Assembly (NCBI RefSeq): GCF_051106095.1
Contig: NC_135795.1
Span: 317,501 to 381,500 of the forward strand
Source: Pogona vitticeps
Lineage: Eukaryota > Chordata > Lepidosauria > Squamata > Agamidae
Reading direction: 5' to 3'
Length of the DNA stretch: 64,000 bases
The position numbers and the translations under genes are program-made. Positions 1 through 12,100 of this stretch are shown in pieces. A model generated the notes under the pieces. It saw only the letters and a list, made by a program, of their open reading frames with translations, was not told the DNA's origin and did not search any database. The stretch's first letter is position 1, and every line of letters starts with the position of its first letter.

Positions 1-1324
1 CCCATGGGACTGCCTTTGAATCGCCAAAGGATTCCTCTCCCCCAAGAGAGGAGGGAGAGTCCCAGGACTGGGTCTGGACTTCAGGCCTGCCTCCTGGCCT
101 CGGACTCCCCTTGCAGGACCGGAGGGCGGCCCCAGTGAAGGAGAGCAGGGCTTCTGTTGCCGGCCCCTTGGCCCGGGGGGGGGGGAACTCTCTCTTCTGG
201 GCCGGAGCCAGTCAGGGCAGGGAGCTCCCCACCAGCATGGGAGGGGACACATGCACCCCCACAGCACAAACTGGCCTTTCCTGCTTTCCCTCCCCCCCAT
301 GGCAAATGAGGGCACCCCTTGCTCACTGCCCTCCCCCCCCAGGAAAAGACCTTCCCAACAGATAGGCAATGTTAATGGCCTGTCCCCCCGCCCCGCCCCT
401 ACGGCTGTTTTTTTTTCCTGCACACAGAATTGATTACCCCCACCAGCTCAAAAAGGACCACCCAGGGACCACCCGGTTATCAAAAGGGGCCTGAGAGCCT
501 CTCGCCCAGCTGCCAGGCCTTCCTAGTGCCCGGCCCGCCCGCCACCAGCTGGGTCCTCCTGGCCCCTCAGGTGGTTGCCAGCAGGGTGCAGTGGGTGTAG
601 CCAACGGAGCTGCTCACCCCCCCCTTCCACCTCCTTCAGCCACCCTCCCACTTGGGGGCACCAATTAATGCCCATTTTTAAAATAAGGACACCCATTTTT
701 ATCTTGTATGCCTTCCAGGCGGCCGCTGACCTAACAGGTATTCAGTGAGTACTTGACAGCACTAACGAGGGGGGATTAAAACAGCCCCTACCAGCTTCCT
801 TGAGCAGCCCCCCCTCCCCAGCTTCCACAAGCAGGTAGGAGTCTGGGGTCAGCCTCCAAACATGGACTCAAGCTTGACCGGACTCAAGAGCCCCAGGGGT
901 GAAGTCGGACCTCAGGGCGTCTTCCTGGCACTCAGCCACCCGCTTCTTAGGTTTATAGTGGGAAATGGCCCGCCGTGCCCTGCCCTGCCTGCCCTTTGGG
1001 ATTAAGCGTGCAGAAGCGGACACGGATGCAGCCAACCAGCCAACTGGCTGGTCCTGGTCAGACACCCCCCCCTGCCCCCCTCCACCGGGAACCAACAGCC
1101 ACCCTCAGTGGCCAAGTGTGCTCTGTTCAGAGGTGGTGGTGGGGAAACCCCGCTCAGCCTCTAATGGTGTAGGGGCCACCTGGGCAATGCCAGCGCCCAC
1201 GGCTACCTCTACCTGCGCTCCCCAATCCTCCCCTCCCTTTCGGGGTGGCGGTGGGGGGGGGAACCTCCTCGATCCAGAAACCCAGACGGCTCCCCCGCCA
1301 GAGAGCGAATGTGCTGCCTCAGCT

Positions 1325-1935
1325 CCGCCTTGTCACACAGAGTTTGTTATGCGGAGATTAATGAAGGTTGCTGGGGGGGGGGGCAGTTTAATCACGGCAA
1401 TGTTCCTGAAACAAACTCAAGAGCAGATTTATTACTCAGCAAATAAATAGAAGTGGCAGTTGATTTTGCTCACTTGGGAAGGGATAGGGATGTAAGCAAA
1501 AATATTAAAAATAAAGTAGATTAAATTCCAGTTTAATTGACCTTTGATTCTCAGCCTAATGCGCCCCACCCCGCCCCCCCCACCCGCCATGCCGGCCCGG
1601 CTGTTGATTCAGCCTTTAATTTCTTCTGGCGAAACGGCTGTGTTCAGTGATTCATCCCGTCCTGAGGCAAAGCACAGTCTGTAATTGCTTTTTAACTTCC
1701 TGGAATGTCAGAGTCAGGATTGAAATTTTACGTATCACTCCTGCCCCCCCCCCATCCGCTCCACTACCAACCACCATACACGTTCAACAGCAGCTTTAAT
1801 AATAACATTGCAGAAAGAGAGGCAGATTTACTGCCCCAGAAAAATGTAATCAAATTTCCAGCCGGAAAGCAATAAGTCCAAATGTTGGTTCTCATTTGGA
1901 AGCTTGTTAGATCAATGTAGTTTCACTGGAATAGC
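1325..1935. promoter_or_regulatory. AT-rich island, candidate conserved non-coding element
   Basis: Three AT-rich sub-blocks (about 1325-1560, 1595-1735, 1790-1930) rise sharply from C/G-homopolymer surroundings. They have mixed, non-repetitive sequence and several homeodomain-type cores (TTTAATTG, GCTTTAAT, TAATTG). This is the look of a developmental enhancer, not of a repeat; conservation itself cannot be tested here. Confidence 0.4.
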
Positions 1936-2991
1936 TGCCTTTCCTCACCCCCACCCACACCCACCCGAAATCATTCCTTCCCTTCGCGGCAACTCTGGGT
2001 GGGGCAGGAAGGCAATTGGAGGTGCCCTCAAAGCAAGGGTCGGGGTGTGGAGACCCCCCCCCCGGGCCATGGAGGTCCTCCTGGGTCAAACCAACCATGT
2101 ATTTGCCACCAAGCTGGGCGGCAGGTGGGAGAACCACCGAACCGAACTTGAGTTTGGCTGAAGCTTCTGCAGAAAGGAAAGCCTTCCGCCGTCCTCCAGA
2201 GCCCACGACCTCGGGAGATTTTGCTGAAACCCTCGAATAACAGCTACTCGTGTGAAAAGGACGGGTTCTTAGCCATGACAGGATTTCAAATGCACTTTAG
2301 CCTGAACTGATTTTCCTTGGGATTTTACACGACCAGCCAAAGGGTGAGACAGAAATGCAGCCTCTGAACAGGGCTGGGCTCCTCTCCCCTGGGCGGGCAC
2401 AAGCTGGCAGAGAGGAATCGGGGAAGCGCCTTTCCCTGGTCCCATATCTCCAGGCCCCTGAAGGCAGAGACCGGGACAAGAGCCTCTGTCTGCCTGTATG
2501 TGCGTGTGCATGTGCGTGTGTGTGCGCGCATGTGCATGGGCTGCCGAGACAGCACAAACTCTGGCTCAAGCTTTGGGCTTGCATCGCCAGACCCGCACCG
2601 GTAGGACCCCTTTCTGCCATTCTTCTTGTTTAGCTGAAACCACAAGGCCAGCGTCCTCAGGTAGGGGACGACAGGGATCCAAGAACCATTTGCAAAGGGT
2701 CTTCAAAAAGCTCATGACACTCTGTGCTTCAAAAAGCTCATGGAGGAGCGGGGGCCCTCGCCTTGCACTGAGGCCCATGCCCATCCCTTCCAGGCCCCCT
2801 CCTGCCCCTGGCATGTTTCCTGCAATGCCAGCAAGGCTGGTCTCCGGAAACCCACAGAAGAAGCAAGAAGCTGCCTCAGCAAGGCCTGGGAGCTGGACTA
2901 TTGTGTGACAAACTCTGACTCTGAGCAACCCACCCTCTGCCCTAGCACAGAACCCGGAGAGGAAAAGCCCCAGCCCCCTCCCACACTAGGA

Positions 2992-3228
2992 GTTGTTGTC
3001 GTTTAGTCGTTTAGTCATGTCCGACTCTTCGTGACCCCTTTATGGACCAGAGCACGCCAGGCCCTCCTGTCTTCCACCGCCTCCCAGAGTTGGGTCAAAG
3101 TCATGTTGGTCTGTTCGATGACCCTGTCCAGCCATCTCGTCCTCTGTCGTCCCCCTTCTCCTCCTCTTGCCTTCACACTTTCCCAGCATCAGGGTCTTTT
3201 CCAAGGAGTCTTCTCTTCTAGGAGAAGA
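2992..3228 (-). mobile_element. BovB (RTE) LINE 3' fragment
   Basis: Read on the plus strand, the segment has GTTTAGTCGTTTAGTCATGT, CCGACTCTTCGTGACCC, CCAGAGCACGCCAGGCCCTC, CATCTCGTCCTCTGTCGTCC and CAGCATCAGGGTCTTTTCCA. This is the reverse complement of the BovB 3' end known from ruminants and squamates. The element is 5'-truncated, with its 3' end at the left. Close similarity to the ruminant form fits the known horizontal spread of BovB. Confidence 0.85.
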
Positions 3229-3504
3229 CTAGAACACTAGGAGAGAGGCAGTTAAATAGTTAATAACAACACACAACGCCACCTGACAGCAGACTTGACC
3301 AGTAAATGGTGTACACCTTGCTGCTGTGGTTCACCCACCTTTTCTGTCTGCATGTGCCTTCATGGATAGAATAAAGTCTATTTCAGTGCCCACCACCTGG
3401 TTTATAACTCCAAATGGTACCAAACAGAAAGATTTAGCTTCAGGCTTCCATGTGCCAACTAGACAGCTTTCCTAGCCAGCTGGCCTGAGGACCGTTTTGG
3501 AGAC

Positions 3505-3720
3505 CATGGGCCTCTCCCATTAAGCACAATTAATCTGTTACAGGGCACGATCAGTCACTTGCGAGCTGCCTCTCCTGGTGCCAGTCTTAACAGATAATCC
3601 ATAGAGCCGAAGACCGGTGGTAGATCATCAGCTCATTATCGAAAATAAATCATGGGGAAAACATTGAAAAGCTCCAGGAGAATCATCTGGAGCCTCAGAG
3701 GGCTTCCTGGAGCAGACACA
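3505..3720. promoter_or_regulatory. AT-rich island, candidate conserved non-coding element
   Basis: Non-repetitive sequence with ATTAAGCACAATTAATCTGT, ATCATCAGCTCATTATCG and AAATAAATCATGGGG, low in CpG, beside GC-rich DNA. Same reasoning as for the first island. Confidence 0.35.
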
Positions 3721-4246
3721 CCTGGTCATGTGGGGCAAAAGGGCTGCTCACCCCACAGAGAGGGGGTTCACATCTGGCTCAATTTATCAGGCGATGCTCC
3801 CACATCCTGGAGGTGCCTCTAAACCCACACCCAGAGGCTAGACCCACAACAAAAGAGGAATGAAGGCCTCTCGTCCCAGGGAAAACGGGGCGCCGCTGTT
3901 GGTCTCGGCAGCAGCTCTGGTGGAAGGGGCCCAAGAGCAGGGCTAGCGAAAAAGGCGCTGGTTTCGGGAGCACAAGGGAGCACAAGGGAGAGGAAAGAAG
4001 GCAGCCTGGGGAGCGGGGAGGAGCAGGTTAAGGCAGCCCCCCCCCCCAACAGATGTCGTCAGGGGCCAGGCTTTGGCTCCTGCCACCTCCAAAGGATTTT
4101 AGTTTTCAAGGCTGCAAGAAAGGGGAGCCTTGTCAGCTTTGAGAACCTGGGCAAAACTCAGAAATCGGCATGTTTCTATTCTCTGTGCCAGGTAGAAGGC
4201 ATAGAGGCATCTCTTCCCCCTCCCCCCGCCCAATCAAAAACGAACC

Positions 4247-4250
<4 letters not shown>

Positions 4251-4283
<33 letters not shown>
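4251..4283 (+). repeat. (CT)n microsatellite
   Basis: Uninterrupted CT dinucleotides, about 16 units. Confidence 0.95.
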
Positions 4284-4286
<3 letters not shown>

Positions 4287-5665
4287 CAGCTCAGACATTG
4301 CAGGAGAGGCGTGGGGAAAATTTTGCAACTTTGCGAGCAGAAGCAAAGCCCTTTTGCCTGTACCGGCGGCCCCTTTCCAAGGACGGAGGACGGGAGGCAG
4401 CCACCTAAGAGAGAACCATGGGCTCCCCCTTGACGCTACCTACTGGGTGTCCTGAAAGGCCAGGCCCCCCAAGCACAGGCAGGGCTCACCTCCTCCTGCG
4501 GGGTGGGGGGCTTGGGGTTGGGGGGGTGTGCGTGCCCTGGAGGGCATCAGGAGACCAGCAGCGGAGGGTCTTTGCTGAGCTGCCCCTTAAGGAGGAGGGC
4601 TTAGTGGCCCACCGGCCCTTCTGGCTTCTGCCGGCCCCAGAGACCTGCTGGGCGTCTGGCCTGCTTGCTAAACGAGAGGCAGGGCCATCCATATTCCCGA
4701 AGCCAGAAGGACTGCAGTGCATTAAAAAATGATGAGGCTGGTGCTTCGAAGCTGCCGAGCGCGCTCCCTGCCCTCCCCCCACCCCACCCCGCCTGCACCG
4801 GGGGAGGAGGTGTTTAAAAAGAGCGTCAGCAGCACTTGACTGTGGCATCGCTCAGGAAGCTGAAGCGGAGTTTTGAGAAATATTCAATATGTTCAGGATC
4901 GTTCCATCACCGAGAGCATGGCCGTGAAAGGGGGGGGGAAAGGGAGGTGCCAGGAATCATGTAGGAAAAAACCACCACTGCCACCGTCGCCGCCTTCCTC
5001 ACCCCAGTCCAGCCCTGTGGTTTTCCAAAGGAGCTGTTCCCACAGACTGAGGGAGCCCCCCCCCATTCCCTGCTGCTTCCACATTTTAAAAGGAGACTGG
5101 GACAGGCAGGACCCTCGCTTGGCCATGTAGGGGCTCAGCAGGACCCCTAAAACATTACCCTGGATGCAGCCACGCCTCGGCGTTTGCACACAGGAGCACG
5201 ACTTACTGCTTCCTCCGTGGACCATTCCCTGTGCTCAGAGCTCCTCTGACCCTACAGACCACTGGACCAAAATAAAATAAAACAAAAACACAGAAACAAA
5301 CTGGGGGCCCCACACACATACAGTACACAAGAAAACAGACTGTCGAACATTGTAGCTCCTGAAAGACTAACTGCTATGTTTTCATGTGAACTTTTTGTTT
5401 AGTTGCTACAACATGTTTTTTTCTCTAAGTGGCTGTTGTTTTCATTTTATTTTTGTTTGCTTGTGTGTTTGTTTGGTCTGCTCTGCTTTCATAAACTAAC
5501 ATGTTTGCTTCTTCAAAAACAACCTCTCTGACAATGCAGAGGACCCTATCGAGGGATCAGCAGCCCTCTCGTTTCTCTGCTGCCGGCCGAAGGGCTGCTG
5601 GCACGCCCAAGCTCCCTTGCTTAGTCCTTCACTGACTTGCAACTCAAGGGTGGGGTGGAGGGGGT

Positions 5666-5722
5666 GTTCGTTCGTCCGTCCGTCCGTCCGTTCATTCGTT
5701 CGTTCGTTCGCTCGCTCGTTCA
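5666..5722 (+). repeat. (TTCG)n/(TCCG)n tetranucleotide repeat
   Basis: Runs of GTTC, GTCC and CTCG units with single substitutions, about 14 units. Confidence 0.9.
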
Positions 5723-5870
5723 AATTCTATACCACCCATCTGGCCAGTCTGGGTGGTTCGTGGGTCCCTGCAGTAGACTCTGGTTTATTTTTGTTACATT
5801 TTTTAAAGAGGAAAAAAACAGAGCATGCAAGGTGGCTTGCAAACATAATTAAAAACTAATGAAGCAATAA
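5720..5870. mobile_element. Interspersed-repeat fragment, family uncertain
   Basis: Contains TTCTATACCACCCATCTGGC, CAGTCTGGGTGGTT and, later, GGTGGCTTGCAAACATAATT plus AATAAAA. This resembles the common squamate repeat with an ATACCGCCC core and an AATAAAA-rich end. It abuts the (TTCG)n tract. Confidence 0.45.
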
Positions 5871-6179
5871 AAAAGAAGAAGAACCACCTCCGTAAGCAGT
5901 CACTACTAAGCATCATAACCATTTCAGAGGCCAGTTTGAAGAGGTTGCCTTCTCTCACCCACCCTGAAGGGCAGTGGGACCAGGGACCCCCCCCCGCTGG
6001 TTCTGAGGACAGCGCACCCCACAGCCCGGAAGCCACACCCCAAAGCCCTCTTCCATGCACCCCTCAAGTGGGCCTCCACAGGCAACGCTGCTTTCTCAGT
6101 GGTCCTTCCGGAAGCACTTGATGTCCAGAGAGGACATGCTTGTCAGAAGCGAGGCGTTTCCTCCGAGAGCCAGTTCTCA

Positions 6180-6770
6180 ACCGGTGCTCAAAAATCAATT
6201 GGCGGTCAGTGCAGGGCCTTCTGAACCCGAGGGATACAATCCTGATAGCCCGGCCCAGTTGATAATGCAGCTGCCCCTTTTACCAGGAGAAGCCCCGACA
6301 CCCTCAAGGATGGCACTACGTGAAGCACATGGAAGCAGTCAAGATCCTAGGTAAGAATGCTGCAGATGAGCCTTGGGAAGTCAGGTGGACACAGAGAAGA
6401 CACGGGTGGCACGCTAGAGAGAGTTGAAAAAGAGGAGAAAATTGCTCCTTGCCAGGGCGGCTCCTTGTGGGCTGCCAGGATGGAGCAGAGCCAGGAAGCG
6501 TTCGTGGACCACAAAGCGGGTCTTTCAGGAAGAACACAAGAACCTCCCCAAGACAGGGCGAGCCAGAGGGCTTTGTTTCCAGCTGGCTCACCCTCGGCAG
6601 GAACATTAGTAAGCCTTATTCAACAGAGGCCATGTTCAAGGGTATCTCCTCAACAGCAGTTCCCTTCGTGTTGCGCGAGAAGGAGGGAACGGAGCTGGGT
6701 GTCATCCGCGTATTAGCCACCTTCACAAAGTAGCTGTGATGACACTTTCATGCACAACGCCTCAGAACCA
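6180..6770. mobile_element. Degraded CR1/L2-like LINE
   Basis: Phrases typical of this reptile LINE group survive in order: GCGGTCAGTGCAGGGCCTTC, GATACAATCCTGATAGCC, CACCCTCAAGGATGGC, then after a gap GAGCTGGGTGTCATCCGCGT. The match is from memory and diverged, so family and strand are uncertain. Confidence 0.45.
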
Positions 6771-7735
6771 CAGTCATTCTGCGAAACCGTGCATGGAGAG
6801 ACGGCCGGCCCTGTTCACTGTAAACGGCAGCGGCTGCATTCCAGTGTCAAAAGCCCAAAGTGTGGCCTCTCGGTCATCCGTTCCAATGGCTGGAGGGCCC
6901 AGGAAGTCTCTCGCCAGCAATGGTGGTGCTTTGGATTAAGGTGCCGGTTTTGAGAAAGGGGGTGGGTGGGTTTCATAGACCCATCAATTGCCAACAGTTG
7001 GCCCTCCGCCTGTGGAGATGGGATCGATAGGCTGCACAGAGAGAAAGTGCCGAGGCAGTGAAAGAAGAGGCTGGTGAGACAAGAACGGAGGAGGCTCCGG
7101 GTGCAAGTGACAGTGTTTCAGTGCTGAGTCATTTCTGGGCAGCCTCTTCCCCCCAGGCTGGGCACCGAATCCTCAAGAGGCAGCTGGAGGGTTGCACTGA
7201 TGCGGGCTTATGGGTCTCTGTAGGGGACCAGGCAGAGTGGCTTTTTACACACACACACACACACCCATTCTAGATTTGGCCTGGGACAGGGAGATGAAGT
7301 TTTACTTGGTGACAAACCCCTCCTGAGGGGCAAGAGAAAAAACAGCCCTGCTTTGTCTACCGGTGACCCCCACCCCCCCACCCCCACCCCCCTCTCCCCC
7401 TCTTCTCCTCCCATGAAGCGAGGACGCAGCAGGGCAAGCGGCCAGAGCCAGCTCCGTCCTCAAGAAGCCGGCACCCCATTCCCCAAGGCGGGGTCCAGAA
7501 GGCCAGCCAAGGAACAGCTCTGGACCGCCCTGGTTCCAACAGAGCTCCGAGAGCTGAGGTTCTTCTGGCACTGACAGGATCGGCTCCTCCCCAAACCCTG
7601 GCAGATTGCAAATGTGGTTTGACCACAATGTGAAGCTGATATAGGTCTCAAGTCCAGTTAACCGCCGGCTCAACTCCCCCCCCCCCCCACTTCCTGAGAC
7701 GCTTAACCTTCTCTGGTCACCTGGAGTCGATAGGA

Positions 7736-7769
7736 CACACACACACACACACACGCACGCACGCACACA
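7736..7769 (+). repeat. (AC)n / (ACGC)n microsatellite
   Basis: AC dinucleotides passing into ACGC units; alternating purine-pyrimidine sequence. Confidence 0.9.
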
Positions 7770-7879
7770 GAGACACACCCTACCAAATGTTAATCCAGGA
7801 TGCCATGAGAAACCGATCAATGGCCTCAAAGGCTCACTCAGGGCTCTTCCTGATCCAATAAGCCGCCATGAGAGCCCAC

Positions 7880-8065
7880 CAAGATTGGAAAAATAATGGC
7901 CGATATAATAAACAATCAAACTATATTAACTCTAATTTGGCAAAGCCTAAGGCAAGATTAATATAGCTGTAATGCAATCACCTATAAATAAATGATGGCC
8001 TTGCATTTTAATGTGACATCTATCAGAGCCGCTTTTGTGTGATACATAAAAGGGTTACGAGTTTA
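7880..8065. promoter_or_regulatory. AT-rich island, candidate conserved non-coding element
   Basis: About 185 bases of complex AT-rich sequence with GATATAATAAACAATCAAAC, CTCTAATTTGGCAAAG and ATAAATAAATGATGGCCTTG. Forkhead-like (ATAAACAA) and homeodomain-like cores occur. No repeat family is recognised. Confidence 0.4.
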
Positions 8066-8359
8066 GAAACAAAATCGAAACCACGGGCATTTGCCCCATT
8101 CCACCGCTGTCGCCGCAGGGAAGGGAGAGCCAACGACTGCACCCAGAAGACAACATTTCCGGAAGCAAAGCCATCACCCCACGGCTGTTGATCCCACCCA
8201 GTGGCGGAAGGGGGGGCAGCAAAGCAGGACGCCCCAAACTTGTGCTGCAGAGACCCTGCAGCCTTCGGCTTCCCATGGCACTGTCCTGGCAAGGGGGACC
8301 AACCAGCCAATAAAATGGTCCGCTCTTCTTCATTCATTTCTCGCAGAAGCGCACAGAAA

Positions 8360-8360
<1 letters not shown>

Positions 8361-8449
<89 letters not shown>
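8361..8449 (+). repeat. (CA)n(GA)n compound microsatellite
   Basis: A short CA run followed by about 37 GA units, uninterrupted. Confidence 0.95.
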
Positions 8450-8451
<2 letters not shown>

Positions 8452-9194
8452 GCCAGAGTGCCCAGGTGGGAGTTTAGAGACGCCATGCCAACCACCTTCG
8501 TTCCTCCTTCCTCTCCAACACCTGACTTGCTTATCTTGTAACCATTTGGGTGAGAGATAAAAAGAAGGGGATTTTAACCATGGAAGTACAACCTGATTGG
8601 GGTGTGTGTGTGAAACACGAGTGCAAAAAAAGGAGAGCCTTTCCTTCCATTGGAAAAAAGGTACGGGAACAGTTAAGGGGTCTAAAGGGACCACCTGATC
8701 CCTCAAGGAAGTGGTGAGGAAGGGGGCGCTGGAATTCCCCGCTTCGGAATCAAGAGGAGCTGGAACAGGAGGAGGAGCAAGGAAACGCTTGGTTTATGGC
8801 CTCAAATCTAAGCGGAGCAGCAAGCTGTCCTGGCCTATGTGGGTGGATCGGCACCAGGGCTGTCAAGCGCCTCCGACACCTCTTTCTAGGAAACAGTAGT
8901 GATCGCGCGCACACACACCCCCTAGAGCAACAGAGGGCCCGACCTCTGCCGGAGCGACCAGTGAGTCCTCTGGACCCGTCTCTGCTTCCCTCCAGAGTCC
9001 CGGCCCCGCTATGGGGCAGCCATGCGCTCCCAGTGGAAAGGTTATGCTTTGACCCACACTGGGATGGCGCAAGGCAGCAGGCCTTGCTAGAGGGCAACCT
9101 ATGGGCAAAGTGGTCCAGGAGAAACGAGGGATGGGCAGAGAGAGAGAGAGAAAAAGGAGAACCAAGACAGCTGCAGCAAATCCATTTGCACGCA

Positions 9195-12100
9195 CGGGGC
9201 ATTGTAATAAATTTATTGGACTTTTATTACATTTTCCACTTTTAATCATCCAATACCTTGTATCCAAACTCTTCTTCCGGAAAGGAAATGATTCTTTAAA
9301 ACATAAAAATATAAATTCTGCATATTAAAAGTGCATACAAATAAATAAAAGGTATTGACACAATCTCATGCACTTGCCCTCAAATAAGTTAAAACCTTCT
9401 GTTATGGTATATCATGGGTCCACCCCAAGAAGAGACACAGCCTCCCTCCCAGAGTATTGTAGAGTTGTTGTTGTTGTTGTTGTTTTAAAATAAAACATTG
9501 AAATTTTGAGAGCAGTATCAAAGGAACGGCAGGGAAGAGAGAAACCAGTGAAGCATAACCTGTAGCCCCCCCCCCCCCGCCCGGTTCGGGAGCCCAATTC
9601 CAGTGTTAACGAGACTCTCAGTATTTGAAGCACGACCGAAAATCCAGTTTTGGCCAAAGGGGAGGCATCCTCCTACGATCCTGGGGGCCGGAGCAGCAGG
9701 CGGCACGCTCCCTAAGGGGCTACACAAGCTTCCAAACCTGGGGATCCCGAGGAGGCCGGTGGGTGTGAGGAAGCAGCTGCACAGCGTGAAGCAGGCTGGA
9801 ATGCCCGGTCTCTCTTCATTCTCCTTGGTAAGACTGTAGTTTCGTCTCACCGCGGATTAAAACTAAATTTCAGTTTTAGATCAATGTTGGACCCTGACTA
9901 GCTGCTGTGAATTTGTAAGGAAAAGAGGCAGCCGAGCCGGAAAGGGGAGGGTGGCCACCCACAGGGGGGTGAGCTGCCCCCCCCAGAAGCACAAAAGGCG
10001 TTCCCTCTGGGCTGCAGCTGGGAGGGGCCGCCCCAGCAGCGAAGGCAGTCCAGCTGCTTCTCTCTCCAGGCAGAGGTGGCCAGGCCATGCCAAGGGGCCA
10101 CCGTCCTCCTCCCACCCCCAGGCCTCTGCCAGCGCCACTGGGCATCTTTCCCCACGGGACCTCGGAGACATCTGCGCAGAGACCAGCTCCACTCTCTCTT
10201 CCCCACCGCAAAGGCCAGGAGGGCCAGCCTGGGTGCCAGGGAAGCCTCTCCCACACGGGGAGAAGAAGCCGCCACCCCATAATCTCCGAACCGGTTCCTG
10301 AAGGGCAGGCTGTGTTTGCTCTTTTCCTCTCATGGCGGAGAGCGGGCAGGAAAGGGCTGAGTCGGCTGTTCTGGCTGAGAGAGCAGCAGCCTCGGCCACC
10401 AGAAGAGACGGCCACCAGAAACGCTCCCTGGCTCTGAACCTCCCAGAGGTAAATTAGAAGCGCACAAAAAGGGACGCGTCTTGTGTGCAAAGAAAAGCCG
10501 AACCGGGGGCTGGGGGGGGCTGGGGGGGGGCAGTCAGACACAGCCAGCCTGGGTCCCCTCCAGGCGTCTGAAGGTCCGGAGGGCCTTTTCCGGCTCGCGA
10601 GAGCTGCTTGCATAGTTTATATGGGCATGCATGGCGGGGGTAAGGGGGGGCGGGGGTCAGAGGGCAGCGCCAGTCCCATCACCCGGTCTGTTCAGGGGGA
10701 AAGGGGCAGGCCTGCACTCAGCCTTCCAGCTGCGGCTGACGAGCACGGAAGAGGCGACGGGAAGAAGTGGATGATGGTTCAGGAAGATTCGGCGTGGCTG
10801 GATCCTAGCGATCCACGCGGACGCTGGGAAAGGCCAAAGCGGAAAGGAGGGGGCTTGCCACAGGGGCCACGCGGTGCTGCCGGCACCACCTTGCAGTCAT
10901 GCTGAGCCTCAGGTGCCTCTGCAGCACAGCCCCTCAACAAGCAGCAGCAACAAACACACACACCCCCCAAACAGGGCCGAACCCTTTTGAAAGCTTCTGC
11001 TCAGTGTCCGAGGATCTCTCTTGTCCACGAGAGGGAGGGAGAGCAATCCACCGGCTCTGCCGGCAGCCCAGGTCATGGAGCGGACCTGCAGCCGAAAGGG
11101 GCCAAGAGTCGGCTGGCCCCTTCGCAAGGCAAAATGAGGTTCCCCCCACCCCTCAAAAGCTCTTGTGGGGATGCTTGGTGGGGGGGGCACCAAAGGCAGT
11201 GGGTTCTCCAGCTTCATCTGGCACAGGCCGTGGGGCCTTGGGGCAGATTCCCAGCCACTTGGCGAGAGAAGAGGCCAGTCCCTGCGCAAGGCGAGGAGGG
11301 GGGTGTCGGTGTTCCTGCACTCTCCCTTCCTGCACCTGGCAGGGATTGGGGGGGGGGGCTACAGATGGGCTCCACTCCCATCCCCTGCCTTGCCAGATGA
11401 CTGTGGCTGATGGGAACTGGTGTCCAAGCTCATTTGGAGGGCATGCAAGCCGTCTCACCAGGGCAACGGGCACAGGCGCCACCCGGTGGGCCTTCTCTGC
11501 AGCCGAGGAAGCCCCTTTGAGCATCACTGGTCAAAAGGCAAGCGCTGGAAGCAGAGGCGGAAGAGCAGCCTTCCTGCCCCCCCCCCCAATGGGACTGGCT
11601 TGATCCACCATCCCCAGCCAGCCATGCCCAAGGGGAAGAACACCACCTCCTGCTTCCCCTGAGGTACACGAGGGTCATTCCAAGGACGCCGGCCGAGGGT
11701 GGTGGGTGGGCAGGGGCCGGAGCCACCCAATAGGAGTCGGCCGGCCCACCTTGTCCACCCGTGGTGGATGTGGCAGGCACCCCTTTCTGCAGGCACATCC
11801 TCAGCACATGAATCCGAAAGGCAGCCTTGTGGCCACAGTTAAGCAGCTCCGGGTCAAGCAGCGCGAGGCGGGGCGGGGCGGGGTGGGGAGAGTGCAGTGA
11901 ACGCAACCCAGAGGCCGACCAGGGTGCTCAGAATCAGCAGACGGAGGAGGCTCGTGAAGGGAGGAGGCCTTGGCCAAATCATGCTGGCCAGCCCTTGATT
12001 CAGGCCAGCAGCAGCAGCAGGAGGAGGAGGAGGAGGAAAGGTGGGGAGAGAGCAGCCATGCACAACGACCGACCAGGAGGAGCAGGAGGAGGGAACAGCC

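Larger units (their letters stand above)
1..9194. other. Intergenic sequence left of USP31
   Basis: No exon is supported. In human the neighbour on this side is HS3ST2, none of which is seen. Contents: AT-rich islands at 1325-1935, 3505-3720 and 7880-8065, a BovB fragment, CR1/L2-like debris near 6180-6770, microsatellites and many C/G homopolymers. The remainder shows nothing I can name. Confidence 0.75.

Noticed and set aside
5666-5722. Direct short repeats suggesting a CRISPR-like or tandem regulatory array
   Set aside because: Simple tetranucleotide microsatellite without spacers; vertebrate context.
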